Assembly: GCA_008501735.1 (NCBI GenBank)
Contig: QQUF01000022.1
Coordinates: 35,034 to 99,033, forward strand
DNA from: Calditrichota bacterium
GTDB taxonomy: Bacteria; CLD3
Length of the DNA stretch: 64,000 nucleotides
Direction of reading: 5' to 3'
Shown here: positions 53,983 through 62,353 of the stretch, piece by piece
How positions within the stretch are numbered: the first letter of the stretch is position 1
Layout of the letters: each line of letters opens with the position of its first letter
Position numbers and translations under genes: made by a program
Notes under the pieces: generated by a model
The model's input: the letters and a program-made list of their open reading frames with translations, nothing else
The model's database searches: none
Told to the model about the DNA's origin: nothing

Positions 53983-54316
53983 AAAGTATTTTACCGAAAT
54001 CGAAAATTTCTTTTAGAAAAAAATCACCTTCTTTTAAACGTTTTTCAATTTGTTTTGGAGTTTTGACAAGAATGTCTAAAGGAAACGAATGTTCTAGAAA
54101 TAAAGCAATTTTAGAACTTAATTTTAAAGCAGATTCTTCTGTTTCAATAACAACTAATAAATCCACGTCGCTTTCTGCTGTTGGATTTCCGTTGGCGTAA
54201 GAACCAAACAAAATAATTTTTTCAGGCTCAAATCTTTCTGCGATTCGGATTGCCTGCATTTTTATTTCACTGAATTTCGCACAACGTTTGCCGATTATTG
54301 AAACTGTGTTTTTCAT
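53954..54316 (-). CDS. Minimal nucleotidyltransferase (MNT), probable antitoxin half
   Basis: 120 residues. The polymerase-beta-like site is complete: LFGSYANGNPTAESDVDLLV gives G38-S39 and the metal aspartates D50 and D52, and D81 in FPLDILVKT is the third. MNT proteins neutralise HEPN toxins, in studied cases by transferring AMP from ATP to the toxin. It is the first gene of the minus-strand cassette; a hairpin separates it from the di-iron protein gene upstream. Its length is normal for the family. Confidence 0.9.
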   Translation of the reverse strand: MKNTVSIIGKRCAKFSEIKMQAIRIAERFEPEKIILFGSYANGNPTAESDVDLLVVIETEESALKLSSKIALFLEHSFPLDILVKTPKQIEKRLKEGDFFLKEIFDFGKILYERTDKRVD

Positions 54317-54328
54317 AGCTTTAAAATT

Positions 54329-54356
54329 CTGAGAGTCTGTAAAATAAGACTCTCAG
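54329..54356 (-). terminator. Hairpin separating the di-iron protein gene from the MNT/HEPN cassette
   Basis: CTGAGAGTCT (54329-54338) pairs perfectly with AGACTCTCAG (54347-54356) around an 8-base loop. On the minus strand AATTTTAAAG follows. It lies 24 bases after the stop at 54380, with MNT starting 13 bases further on. Confidence 0.65.
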
Positions 54357-54379
54357 CTTATTTGGATTAAATTTATTTT

Positions 54380-55093
54380 TTACAATTCCCAAGGAATGTC
54401 GTCAGGAAATTCCATTCCGAGTGATTCGATTGGTGGAAGTTGTAAGCCTGCTTCACGAATTGCAGGAAAAACGTCAAGCATAAAATCTTTCATAACTTCA
54501 CCTGAGTCACGTTTTTTCAAACCAACACTAATTGCATACTCGTTTCCTTCGGTTTTTGGTCTTCCAAAAGAAAGTAAACCTTGTTTGAGCCATTTGTTGA
54601 ACATTCCTTGTGCTTCCGTCATATCATCTAATTCTTTGCAAAGTTCAACAGCATATTTTTGACCTAAGTCTTGGTGTCCGCGTTCTTCTTTTATTATTTT
54701 TTCAACAATTGTTTGGTAAGGTTCCCAAGAGCATTCTTCGTATTCTTGAAGTTGCCAAAATCCGCCTCTGTCATAGAGCCATTGAGCGATTGCAAGTTCC
54801 AACCAGCTTTCTGCGAAAGTCATTGGTTTTTGTGCAATTCTTGCGTGAACCCAAGGTTCAACCGATTCACCAACGTGTTTTTCATAAAGTTTTGCAACGT
54901 CAATGTAATGAGTTGTTTCTTCTTGAACGTGCCAAGCCATAAATTTTAAAAGTTTTCTATCCGGAACGAATTGGAGTCCGTAACCAAACATTTGTGCCGC
55001 AACAAGTTCTCTATAAGATTGGCTTCGCATCATTTGAATTACTGTGTTTGTGAATCTTTCATCTCTACTAGCGAGTGATTCCGATAATTTCAT
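54380..55093 (-). CDS. Stand-alone PaaA/PaaC-like ferritin-fold di-iron protein
   Basis: 237 residues. The di-iron ligand pattern of the phenylacetate-CoA oxygenase family is visible: E29 in helix 1 (YRELVAAQMFGYGL), E59-x2-H62 (VQEETTHYIDVAKLY), a helix with AESWLELAIAQWLYD, and E137-x2-H140 (IIKEERGHQDLGQKYA). The catalytic subunit PaaA epoxidises the ring of phenylacetyl-CoA with oxygen. Here no paaBCDE or CoA ligase is adjacent, so a different substrate or a self-sufficient monooxygenase is likely. ATG 55093 has CAGGAG eleven bases before it. Cytoplasmic. Confidence 0.75.
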   Translation of the reverse strand: MKLSESLASRDERFTNTVIQMMRSQSYRELVAAQMFGYGLQFVPDRKLLKFMAWHVQEETTHYIDVAKLYEKHVGESVEPWVHARIAQKPMTFAESWLELAIAQWLYDRGGFWQLQEYEECSWEPYQTIVEKIIKEERGHQDLGQKYAVELCKELDDMTEAQGMFNKWLKQGLLSFGRPKTEGNEYAISVGLKKRDSGEVMKDFMLDVFPAIREAGLQLPPIESLGMEFPDDIPWEL

Positions 55094-55279
55094 TTGTGTT
55101 AAACTCCTGTAATTTTGACTATTTAAATAAGAATTTTAAGGTAAAATACTTTTTAAATTTTAGCAACTATTTAACTGAAACACCTTACCTAATTGAACTT
55201 AAATTTTTCGCGTCTTTTAGTGTGTTTTAAAGGCAATCTTTGTAAATTGAAATTCAATAATTTTTATTTAGGAAATTGA

Positions 55280-56626
55280 TTGCAGAATTTAGAATCAAAT
55301 CTTGATTTGAGCTTTTTACTTGAAACCGAATTTTCTAATCCTGACCAAGTTTTGATGGTAAAAAAAGGTGAAGTTTTACTAAAGGAAAACCAAGTCAACG
55401 ACAAACTTTATTTCATTTTGGAAGGCTCAATTACATCTTTTGTTTACGATTCGGAAGGCAAAAAATACAAGTCTTTTTCGGCTCAGAAAAATATGTTTGT
55501 TGGAGTTTACAGCTTCTTTTCAGGCTCAAGTAAAAGCCTCACAGAAGTCGTTACAAACGAAGATTCAAAATTCGCTTTCATCACTTACAGTCAGTTCCAA
55601 AATTCAATAAAAAGTAGTAAGTATCTTTTGGGGAAATTCATTTCAGTGATTCTCAAAGAACTGATTTTCAGACATCGCCAACTCCAAAAAATTATAATTG
55701 AAAAAGAGCAGACTTTCCAAAAATTACTCGAAACTGAAAAAATGGCTTCTTTGGGTCAAATGGCTGCAGGAATTGCTCACGAACTCAACAACTCAATTGC
55801 AGTTTTAAAAAACAACAACGAATGGCTTAGCAAAATTATCGGTGAAATTCTTAAAGAAAACAATTCCGAGAATCATCATTTTTTTACCGAAGGTTTTGAA
55901 AAAGGACGAACTTTGACGAGTAGCGAAGCAAAATCAAAAGCTAAAGATTTTGCAAAGAAATATTCGATTTCAAAAGACTTAGCACGCAAATTTGTTGAAG
56001 CAGGTTTGACAGAAAATGACTTTGCAAAGATCAGAAACAACATCGAAAAAGAAGTTCTTGCAAAGCACAAAAATTGGGAAATCGGAACAGCCTTTTATGA
56101 CATTTCTGTTGCTTCAAAACAAGCGGCTCACGTTGTTCAGTCAGTCAAAACTTTGGGTGCGAAAAGTTCTTTTCGGGAAGCAAACCAAGACGTAAATGAA
56201 AGTATTCACAATGCTTTGGCACTTTTGCAAAGTAGCCTTAGAGAAATCAATTTGAAGCTTGAGTTAAAACCTCTGAATTCGATAATTGCAAACAAAGGCG
56301 AGTTGGTTCAGATTTGGACAAATTTGGTCAAAAATGCTTGTGAAAGTCTTAGAAACTCTGGAATCCAAAATCCAGAAATTATAATTTTTTCAGAACAGCA
56401 AAAGACTTCTATATCGGTAAAAATTCAAGACAACGGAAATGGAATTCCGAAAGAAATGTTGAATCAAATTTTTAGACCAAATGTTACTACTAAAATTGGC
56501 GGACTTTCTTTTGGTTTAGGTTTGGGGCTGACAATCGTTGAAAGATTAGTAAATTCTTACAACGGTAGAATTTCTGTTCAGAGTGTTAGAGGTGAAACAA
56601 TTTTTGAAATTAAACTTCCAAATTAG
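55280..56626 (+). CDS. Histidine kinase with N-terminal cyclic-nucleotide-binding-like domain
   Basis: 448 residues from TTG 55280 with AGGA seven bases before. Residues 15-130 are a cNMP-binding-like beta roll (GEVLLKENQVNDKLYFILEG), but the phosphate cassette with Arg is not seen, so the ligand may not be a cyclic nucleotide. The HisKA box is MAAGIAHELNNSIAVLKNNN with His167. About 100 helical residues (190-285) separate this helix from the next dimerisation helix, an unusual insertion. ATPase marks are the N-box around WTNLVKNACESL, DNGNGIPKEM and SFGLGLGLTIVERL. It lies nine bases upstream of a receiver gene, its probable partner. Confidence 0.88.
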   Translation: MQNLESNLDLSFLLETEFSNPDQVLMVKKGEVLLKENQVNDKLYFILEGSITSFVYDSEGKKYKSFSAQKNMFVGVYSFFSGSSKSLTEVVTNEDSKFAFITYSQFQNSIKSSKYLLGKFISVILKELIFRHRQLQKIIIEKEQTFQKLLETEKMASLGQMAAGIAHELNNSIAVLKNNNEWLSKIIGEILKENNSENHHFFTEGFEKGRTLTSSEAKSKAKDFAKKYSISKDLARKFVEAGLTENDFAKIRNNIEKEVLAKHKNWEIGTAFYDISVASKQAAHVVQSVKTLGAKSSFREANQDVNESIHNALALLQSSLREINLKLELKPLNSIIANKGELVQIWTNLVKNACESLRNSGIQNPEIIIFSEQQKTSISVKIQDNGNGIPKEMLNQIFRPNVTTKIGGLSFGLGLGLTIVERLVNSYNGRISVQSVRGETIFEIKLPN

Positions 56627-56635
56627 AGTGAAAAA

Positions 56636-57118
56636 ATGGAAAAGTTAAACATCATTTGTGTTGATGACCAAAGCGAAGTTCTTGCGACTTTACGCAAAAA
56701 CCTTGAGTTTTTTAGTGAATTTTTTGAGATAACTGACTGTGAATCTGCGGAAGAGGCTTGGGAAGAAATTGAAGAAATCGATTCGGAAGGTGATTTTTTG
56801 GCTCTGATAGTTTGTGACCACGTAATGCCGAGCAAAAACGGAGTTGAATTTTTGACTGAATTTTATGAAGACTCAAGATTTCCTTTTACAAAAAAAATGC
56901 TACTAACAGGTTTGGCAACTCACGAAGACACAATTTCGGCAATTAACAATGCCAAAATTGATTGTTACATCGAGAAGCCTTGGGAAAGTGCCGAATTGAT
57001 AAAAACAATTCAGACTTTAGTAACAGAATTTATTTTGGAAAAAGGTTTGGAATACCAAGAAATGCTTCCGATTCTTGACCAACAAGTCGTTTACAGAAAA
57101 CTGAGTGGTAATTCTTAA
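56636..57118 (+). CDS. Single-domain response regulator
   Basis: 160 residues. The receiver fold has acidic pair D10/D11 (IICVDDQSEV), phosphoacceptor D61 in LIVCDHVMPSKNG, T91 in MLLTGLA and K114 in CYIEKPWESAE. About 40 residues follow, helical and with no recognised output domain (EFILEKGLEYQEMLPILDQQ). The C(Y)IEKPW end is typical of receivers that precede HD-GYP or kinase outputs, but none is attached. It is likely a phospho-signal to protein partners. The stop shares TTAA with the convergent cutC. Confidence 0.9.
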   Translation: MEKLNIICVDDQSEVLATLRKNLEFFSEFFEITDCESAEEAWEEIEEIDSEGDFLALIVCDHVMPSKNGVEFLTEFYEDSRFPFTKKMLLTGLATHEDTISAINNAKIDCYIEKPWESAELIKTIQTLVTEFILEKGLEYQEMLPILDQQVVYRKLSGNS

Positions 57119-57854
57119 GAGTTTTGTAAAATCTCAACCATCTTTTTTATTTTTTCAGAGTTCACAGAAATCATCTTGAATTCATCGTAATTTTTATTTC
57201 CACCCATTGTGAGATTTTCATTGATAAAATCCATCTTACTTGCTTCAAAAGATTTTGCCGAGCTATGAAATTCAGTAGCTTGAGTTCTCAAAATCAATTC
57301 TTCCAAATTCATTTCGTTCACACCACTTCCGGGCATAATTTTTATTTTCCCTTCTGTAATCTTCACCAATTTGGAAATTAATTCAATTCCTTCAAAAGCA
57401 GTATTCTTGCCTCCTGATGTCAGAACTCTTGTAACATTCAAATTTATCAATTCCTGTAAAGCCAACAACGGATTTTGCACATATCAAAAGCTCTGTGAAA
57501 AGTTACTTCCATTGGTTTTGCCAAGCCAACAACCTCTTCTGTTCTTCTAAAGTCAATTTCTCCGTTTGACTTTAGAAAGCCAGTTACAACACCGTTTGCA
57601 CCGAGTTTCTTGGCTTGAAGAATATCTCGTTTGATAATCTGATACTCAATTTCTGAGTAAAGAAAATCTCCGCCTCTTGGTCTGATTATCACATTTACAG
57701 GGATTTTTAGATTTTTTACAGTGAATTCGATTGTGGAGTAAGAAGGTGTTGTTCCTCCTTCCAAAAAATTGTCGCACAATTCTATTCGATTTGCACCACT
57801 TTTTTCGGCAATCAGTGCAGATTCAGCGGAATAACAACAAACTTCTAATTTCAT
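57115..57854 (-). pseudogene. cutC: cutC copper homeostasis family gene with a single-base frameshift
   Basis: The N-terminal part (57854 down to about 57478) reads MKLEVCCYSAESALIAEKSG, ANRIELCDNFLEGGTTPSY and ends at VTFHRAFDMCK. The rest of the TIM barrel (LLALQELINLNVTRVLTSGG, IKIMPGSGVNEMNLEEL, EFHSSAK) continues in another frame down to 57115. Adding one A to the four-A run at 57473-57476 (minus strand) restores FDMCKNPLLALQ, the normal family sequence. Combined, the product would be about 245 residues, the usual CutC length. All family motifs on both sides are intact, so the lesion is either very recent, a sequencing or assembly homopolymer error, or a slippery site. CutC is linked to copper tolerance, but its biochemical role is unclear. 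Confidence 0.88.
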
Positions 57855-57865
57855 TTTGTTAGAAA

Positions 57866-59086
57866 CTATTCGTAGCGAAGTGCATCAATCGGATTCAAGT
57901 TTGAAGCTTTTAATGCTGGATAAAATCCAGCTAAAATTCCTGCTGTTGCACAAAATGCTACAGAAATAGTAATCCATAAAGTCGGAATTGTGGCTTCAAA
58001 TTCCAAAAAGTGCGTAATAATTGTACCAATCCCAACTCCTGATAAAATTCCAATTACACCACCAATCAAAGTTATAAAAATTGACTCTAAAAGAAATTGA
58101 GTTAGGATTGTTTTTTTCTTTGCACCAAGGGCTTTTCGGATTCCGATTTCACGGGTTCTTTCTGTTACTGAAACAAGCATAATGTTCATCACACCAATTC
58201 CACCTACAAGAAGCGAAATACTACAAATTGCAATCGCCGCCAAAGCAACCGCATTTGCAACTTCATTGAAAGTATCGGCAAATTGACCGCTTGTTCTTAA
58301 ACCAAAATTATCTTCCTCCAAAGGTCTTTGACTTCTTTCTGTCCTTGTGATAAACCTAACTTGGTCTTGAGCTTCTTCTAAAAGTTCAAGGCTTTTTGCC
58401 TGAACTGTAATGTTGTAAGTCGTATTTCGACCATAAAGTTTTTCCCAAACTGTAACAGGAATGACAACACGATTTCCACCATCGCTTCCAAACATTTCTC
58501 CCTGTTTTTCAAGAATTCCAATTACTTCAAAATTATAACCTTTGATTTTTACTGTTCTGCCAATCGGCTGCATATTCGGAAAAAGAAATTCTGCAAGGTC
58601 AGGACCCAAAACAGTTACAAAATTTTTCGCATAAATATCTGCGTAAGTAAAAAACCTACCGTATTCAACAAACTCTGTATTATTCGGACTGTATTCAGGA
58701 ACTCCACCAGCAATCGAAATCCCTGGATTACTTGTTGCATAATCAGACTTTACGGTTTGCCCAAATTGCCAAGTTTCTTCGCCAACCAAACCACAAGCAG
58801 TACAACGGTCACGAATTGCTTGAGCTATTTCTTTTTTAATTTTTGGATTATTTAAACGTCTTCCACGATTATTAAAACCGAAAGTTTGCGGATAACGCTG
58901 AATTTGAAAAACATCTGAACCAAGAATTGACGAACCTTCAATCACACTTGTCCTAAATCCTTCAAGAACGGTCATTGCAATAATTACAATGCAAATTCCC
59001 ATAACAATTGAAATAGTAGTCAAACTTGAACGAAGTTTGTTTGAGAAAAGCGAAGCTACTGCAACTTTCATTGTTTCAAAAAACAT
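57866..59086 (-). CDS. MacB/FtsX-type ABC transporter permease (second of two)
   Basis: 406 residues. One N-terminal helix (RSSLTTISIVMGICIVIIAM) is followed by a periplasmic MacB-PCD domain of about 220 residues. The FtsX domain has three helices, with GGIGVMNIMLVSVTERTREIGIRKALGAKK between strand and helix and ending AGFYPALKASNLNPIDALRYE. The periplasmic domain has an extra CTACG cysteine pair near residue 95, absent from its paralogue. It is the last gene of the export operon 63688-57866 and 11 bases before cutC. It forms a heterodimeric transmembrane core with the preceding permease. Confidence 0.9.
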   Translation of the reverse strand: MFFETMKVAVASLFSNKLRSSLTTISIVMGICIVIIAMTVLEGFRTSVIEGSSILGSDVFQIQRYPQTFGFNNRGRRLNNPKIKKEIAQAIRDRCTACGLVGEETWQFGQTVKSDYATSNPGISIAGGVPEYSPNNTEFVEYGRFFTYADIYAKNFVTVLGPDLAEFLFPNMQPIGRTVKIKGYNFEVIGILEKQGEMFGSDGGNRVVIPVTVWEKLYGRNTTYNITVQAKSLELLEEAQDQVRFITRTERSQRPLEEDNFGLRTSGQFADTFNEVANAVALAAIAICSISLLVGGIGVMNIMLVSVTERTREIGIRKALGAKKKTILTQFLLESIFITLIGGVIGILSGVGIGTIITHFLEFEATIPTLWITISVAFCATAGILAGFYPALKASNLNPIDALRYE

Positions 59087-59101
59087 AAAATTACCTAAAA
59101 A

Positions 59102-60370
59102 TTATTCTGACCTTAAGGCTTCGATTGGTGTTAATTTCGAGGCTTTAAGAGCAGGAAAGTAACCTGCTAAAAGCCCAATTAAAGCACTAAATCCAAGTGC
59201 AATTACCAAAGTAAATCCGTCGTAAACAATCGTTACATCTTTAATTTCTTCGATTTGCATATGATTTGCAACTGCTTCTGCTCCATAAATTATTCCTGAG
59301 CCGATAAAGAAACCAATTACTCCACCAATCAAACTCACAAAAACTGCCTCCGTCAGAAACTGGCTAAGAATCACTCTTCGTTTTGCACCAAGTGCTTTTC
59401 GGATTCCGATTTCTTTTGTCCTTTCAGTTACAGAGACAAGCATAATATTTGCAATTCCAATTCCGCCGACAACAAGTGAAACAAGTCCAATTAGCGTTAC
59501 AACTAAAGAAAGTGTTCCAACTGTTTTATTAAAAAAATCAGTAAGCTGAGTTTGTTCGTTTATTGCAAAATCGTTTTCTTCAAGTGGTCGCAGTGAGCGA
59601 GTTCTTCGCATCAGCCCTTCAATTTCATACTTTGCATCTTCGAATGATTCTGTGTCATAAGCTTGAAATTGTAAAGTTAAAGTATTTCGAAATCTTCCGC
59701 CTCTTCCACCTCTGTAGCCATTTCGCAGAAAAGTTGAAATTGGAATAATGACAACATTGTCAGCATCTTCTCCAAAAACACTTCCTCTTTCCTCTAAGAC
59801 TCCAATAACTTTAAAGTTATAATTCCCAATTTTTATTCTTTTGCCCAAAGGCTCTTCTTCACCAAAGAATTCTTTTACAACTCCTGTTCCGATAACGCAG
59901 TTGAACCTCGCTCTTTCGACATCAATGTGATTTAAAAATCTTCCGTATTCAGGATAAGAAGAGTTTATATACATATCATTTACATCAGTTCCAGAAAGCT
60001 GAACTCGTGAAATAGCTTTTCCACCATATTTTATAGTTTGGTTTCCATCAATACTTCCTGAAATGTACTTCACTTCTTTGGCTTGTTTCTTTATGAACTC
60101 AAAATGTTCCATTGTAACTGCTGGTCTATTTCTAAACTTGAAAAAATCACCGTGAATTATCCAAGGCATTTTTTCAACGTAAAAATTATTTGCCCCGATG
60201 AAAGAAAAAGACCTTTCTACATAGCCATTAAGCGTTCTAATCGCTGTAAAAATTACGATGATTCCCATAACTCCAAGGACAATTCCGAGAGTTGTAAGAA
60301 CCGACCTAAGTTTGTTTGCTTTGAGTGCATTTACTGCACTTCGGAAATTTTCGACCAAGCTAAAAAACAT
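59102..60370 (-). CDS. MacB/FtsX-type ABC transporter permease (first of two)
   Basis: 422 residues. Layout is as in its downstream paralogue: an N-terminal helix (RSVLTTLGIVLGVMGIIVIF), a periplasmic domain with GRFLNHIDVERARFNCVIGT, then GGIGIANIMLVSVTERTKEIGIRKALGAKRR (split here only by the helix) and the ending AGYFPALKASKLTPIEALRSE. Mechanotransmission permeases of this type drive tripartite export from the periplasm, not transport across the inner membrane. It is 15 bases from the second permease and 64 bases after the ATPase gene, a gap that carries AT-rich repeat sequence. Confidence 0.9.
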   Translation of the reverse strand: MFFSLVENFRSAVNALKANKLRSVLTTLGIVLGVMGIIVIFTAIRTLNGYVERSFSFIGANNFYVEKMPWIIHGDFFKFRNRPAVTMEHFEFIKKQAKEVKYISGSIDGNQTIKYGGKAISRVQLSGTDVNDMYINSSYPEYGRFLNHIDVERARFNCVIGTGVVKEFFGEEEPLGKRIKIGNYNFKVIGVLEERGSVFGEDADNVVIIPISTFLRNGYRGGRGGRFRNTLTLQFQAYDTESFEDAKYEIEGLMRRTRSLRPLEENDFAINEQTQLTDFFNKTVGTLSLVVTLIGLVSLVVGGIGIANIMLVSVTERTKEIGIRKALGAKRRVILSQFLTEAVFVSLIGGVIGFFIGSGIIYGAEAVANHMQIEEIKDVTIVYDGFTLVIALGFSALIGLLAGYFPALKASKLTPIEALRSE

Positions 60371-60434
60371 TTTAAATACTAATGTTTAATGAATAATGAC
60401 TAATAAATTTCGATTTGTGAAATTAACTTTTTTC

Positions 60435-61124
60435 TTAATTTCTTAGAATCTCGTCTCTTTCAATAACTCCGTCACGAAGTCTCACAACTCTTTTTGTGAT
60501 TCGTGCAACTTCTTCTTCGTGAGTAACAACAACGATTGTATTTCCGTCAGAGTTTAATTCTTCAAAAAGTTGTAAAATTTCTTCTGTTGTTTTGGAATCA
60601 AGATTTCCTGTTGGTTCATCTGCGAGAATCAAAGAAGGCTTTGTAATCAAAGCTCTTGCAACTGCAACTCTTTGCCTTTGTCCACCTGAAAGTTCGTTCG
60701 GTTTGTGGTCCATTCTATCTGCAAGTCCGACTTTTTCCAAAACTTCTTCGGCTCTACGTCTTCGTTCTTTAACAGAAACTCCAGAGTAAATTAAAGGAAG
60801 CTCAACATTATGCAAAGCATCAGCTCTCGGCAAAAGATTAAAAGTTTGAAAGACAAAACCGATTCTTCTGTTACGAATTTCAGCAAGTTCATTGTCAGTC
60901 ATTTTTGCAACTTCTTGGTTTGCTAAAACATAACTTCCACCAGTCGGAACATCAAGACAACCGATAATATTCATCAAAGTTGATTTCCCCGAACCAGAAG
61001 GTCCCATAATTGCAGTGTATTCATTTTCGCAAATCAAAAGGTCAATACCATTCAAAGCCTTAACAACAATGTCACTAATTTTATAATGTTTTTCTAAACC
61101 TTTGATGTCAATCAACTTTTCCAT
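60435..61124 (-). CDS. MacB/LolD-type ABC transporter ATP-binding protein
   Basis: 229 residues from ATG 61124, with AGGA eight bases before. A longer frame to 61169 overlaps the MacA-like gene and is not needed. Walker A is [20 protein letters not shown], the Q-loop [20 protein letters not shown], the signature [17 protein letters not shown], Walker [21 protein letters not shown] and the switch His [10 protein letters not shown]. The NLDSKT and FNLLP spelling places it in the MacB/LolD/FtsE group. It powers the two permeases downstream. Confidence 0.95.
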   Translation of the reverse strand: MEKLIDIKGLEKHYKISDIVVKALNGIDLLICENEYTAIMGPSGSGKSTLMNIIGCLDVPTGGSYVLANQEVAKMTDNELAEIRNRRIGFVFQTFNLLPRADALHNVELPLIYSGVSVKERRRRAEEVLEKVGLADRMDHKPNELSGGQRQRVAVARALITKPSLILADEPTGNLDSKTTEEILQLFEELNSDGNTIVVVTHEEEVARITKRVVRLRDGVIERDEILRN

Positions 61125-61125
61125 T

Positions 61126-62328
61126 TTAATGTCCTGCCTCGCCGAATTGTCCTTTTCCTCCGAACTCACCTTTTGAATTATTTACTTTAACTTTTATACT
61201 GTCTTTGAGGACTTGAGAAAGAATTTTATAACTTCCAGTAACAATTTCGTCGCCGTTTGCAACACCTTGAGTGATTTCAATAAACTCGTCGTCGTTGATT
61301 CCTGTTTTCACATCAACTTGATTTACCATTTCCCCATTCACGACAAAAAGAACTTCTTTTGGGTCACCACCTTCATCGCTTGAACGAACTGCGACTGCAC
61401 GAATTGGAACTGAAATAATATTTTCTTTTACTTTTGTAATTATTTCAACAGAAGCAGACATTCCAGGTCTTAGACCTTCAATTTTGTCATTAACCGAAAT
61501 CTCGACTTCAAAATTTGTAATTTCATCTTGAGTTCCAGCCCCAGAAACAATTCCTGTGTTTGCTATGTGTGTGATTGTTCCAGCAAAAATCTCTTTCGGG
61601 AAAGCATCTATTTCGATTTCAACTTTTTGATTAACTGAAACCTGAGTAATGTCATTTTCGTCGACCTGAACCTCGACTTGCATTTTTTCAAGGTCAGCAA
61701 TTGTCATAATTATATCGCCTTGAAGGTCAGAACCAATGACTCTTTCACCTTCCTCCTTATTAAGCTGCGAAACAATTCCTGTCATCGGAGCATAAATTGT
61801 ACTTTTTATGAGGTCATCTTTTGCTTCGGAAAGAAGTGCTTCACCTTGTTTAACTTGGTCAAGACTTGAAGCGAACTGTGCTTTATTTACTTCATAATTT
61901 GCTTTTGCTCCATCAAGTTCTGCCTGTGAAACTAAGTTCTTTTCAGAAAGCTTTTGTGTTCTTTCGTAGTCAAGTTTTGATTTGTTTAGGTTTGCTTTCG
62001 AAAGTTCAGATTGAGATTTTGCAGAGCTAACTGAAGCCTCTCTTTGACTAACGATTGCTTGAAGTTTTTCTCTATCAATTTGTAGAAGAAATTGCCCTTT
62101 AGTAACACTTTCACCTTCTCCAACGGCAAGTTCAACAATCACTCCACTGACGTTTGAACTCACGTCAATCGAAACGACAGGTTGAATTTTTCCTGTTGCA
62201 GGAACCTTTTGAATTATTTGTCTTTGGCTTACTTTATCCGTTTTCACTTCAACATTTCCGTCGTCTTTGTTACAAGCCAAAAGTCCAAAAAGACAAATGA
62301 AAAGTAAAGGCAATCTGATTTTTTTCAC
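61126..62328 (-). CDS. MacA-like periplasmic adaptor (membrane fusion) lipoprotein
   Basis: 400 residues from GTG 62328, with GGAG nine bases before. A GTG 15 bases further upstream falls on the ribosome site. The N-terminus [20 protein letters not shown] is a lipoprotein signal with lipobox LLAC. Then come the lipoyl half ([40 protein letters not shown]), an alpha-helical hairpin (about 95-170), the second lipoyl half ([20 protein letters not shown]), a beta-barrel domain and the membrane-proximal domain ([15 protein letters not shown]). The protein links the MacB-type pump to TolC. The stop lies one base from the ATPase start. Confidence 0.94.
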   Translation of the reverse strand: MKKIRLPLLFICLFGLLACNKDDGNVEVKTDKVSQRQIIQKVPATGKIQPVVSIDVSSNVSGVIVELAVGEGESVTKGQFLLQIDREKLQAIVSQREASVSSAKSQSELSKANLNKSKLDYERTQKLSEKNLVSQAELDGAKANYEVNKAQFASSLDQVKQGEALLSEAKDDLIKSTIYAPMTGIVSQLNKEEGERVIGSDLQGDIIMTIADLEKMQVEVQVDENDITQVSVNQKVEIEIDAFPKEIFAGTITHIANTGIVSGAGTQDEITNFEVEISVNDKIEGLRPGMSASVEIITKVKENIISVPIRAVAVRSSDEGGDPKEVLFVVNGEMVNQVDVKTGINDDEFIEITQGVANGDEIVTGSYKILSQVLKDSIKVKVNNSKGEFGGKGQFGEAGH

Positions 62329-62353
62329 TTTGTAGTTCTCCACAAATTTATGC

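Noticed and set aside
54610-54949. Two overlapping plus-strand frames opposite the di-iron protein gene
   Set aside because: Shadows of the minus-strand gene, whose metal ligands are clear.
57115-57854. Reading the cutC region as two separate small genes
   Set aside because: Both halves belong to one CutC barrel and one inserted A restores the frame.
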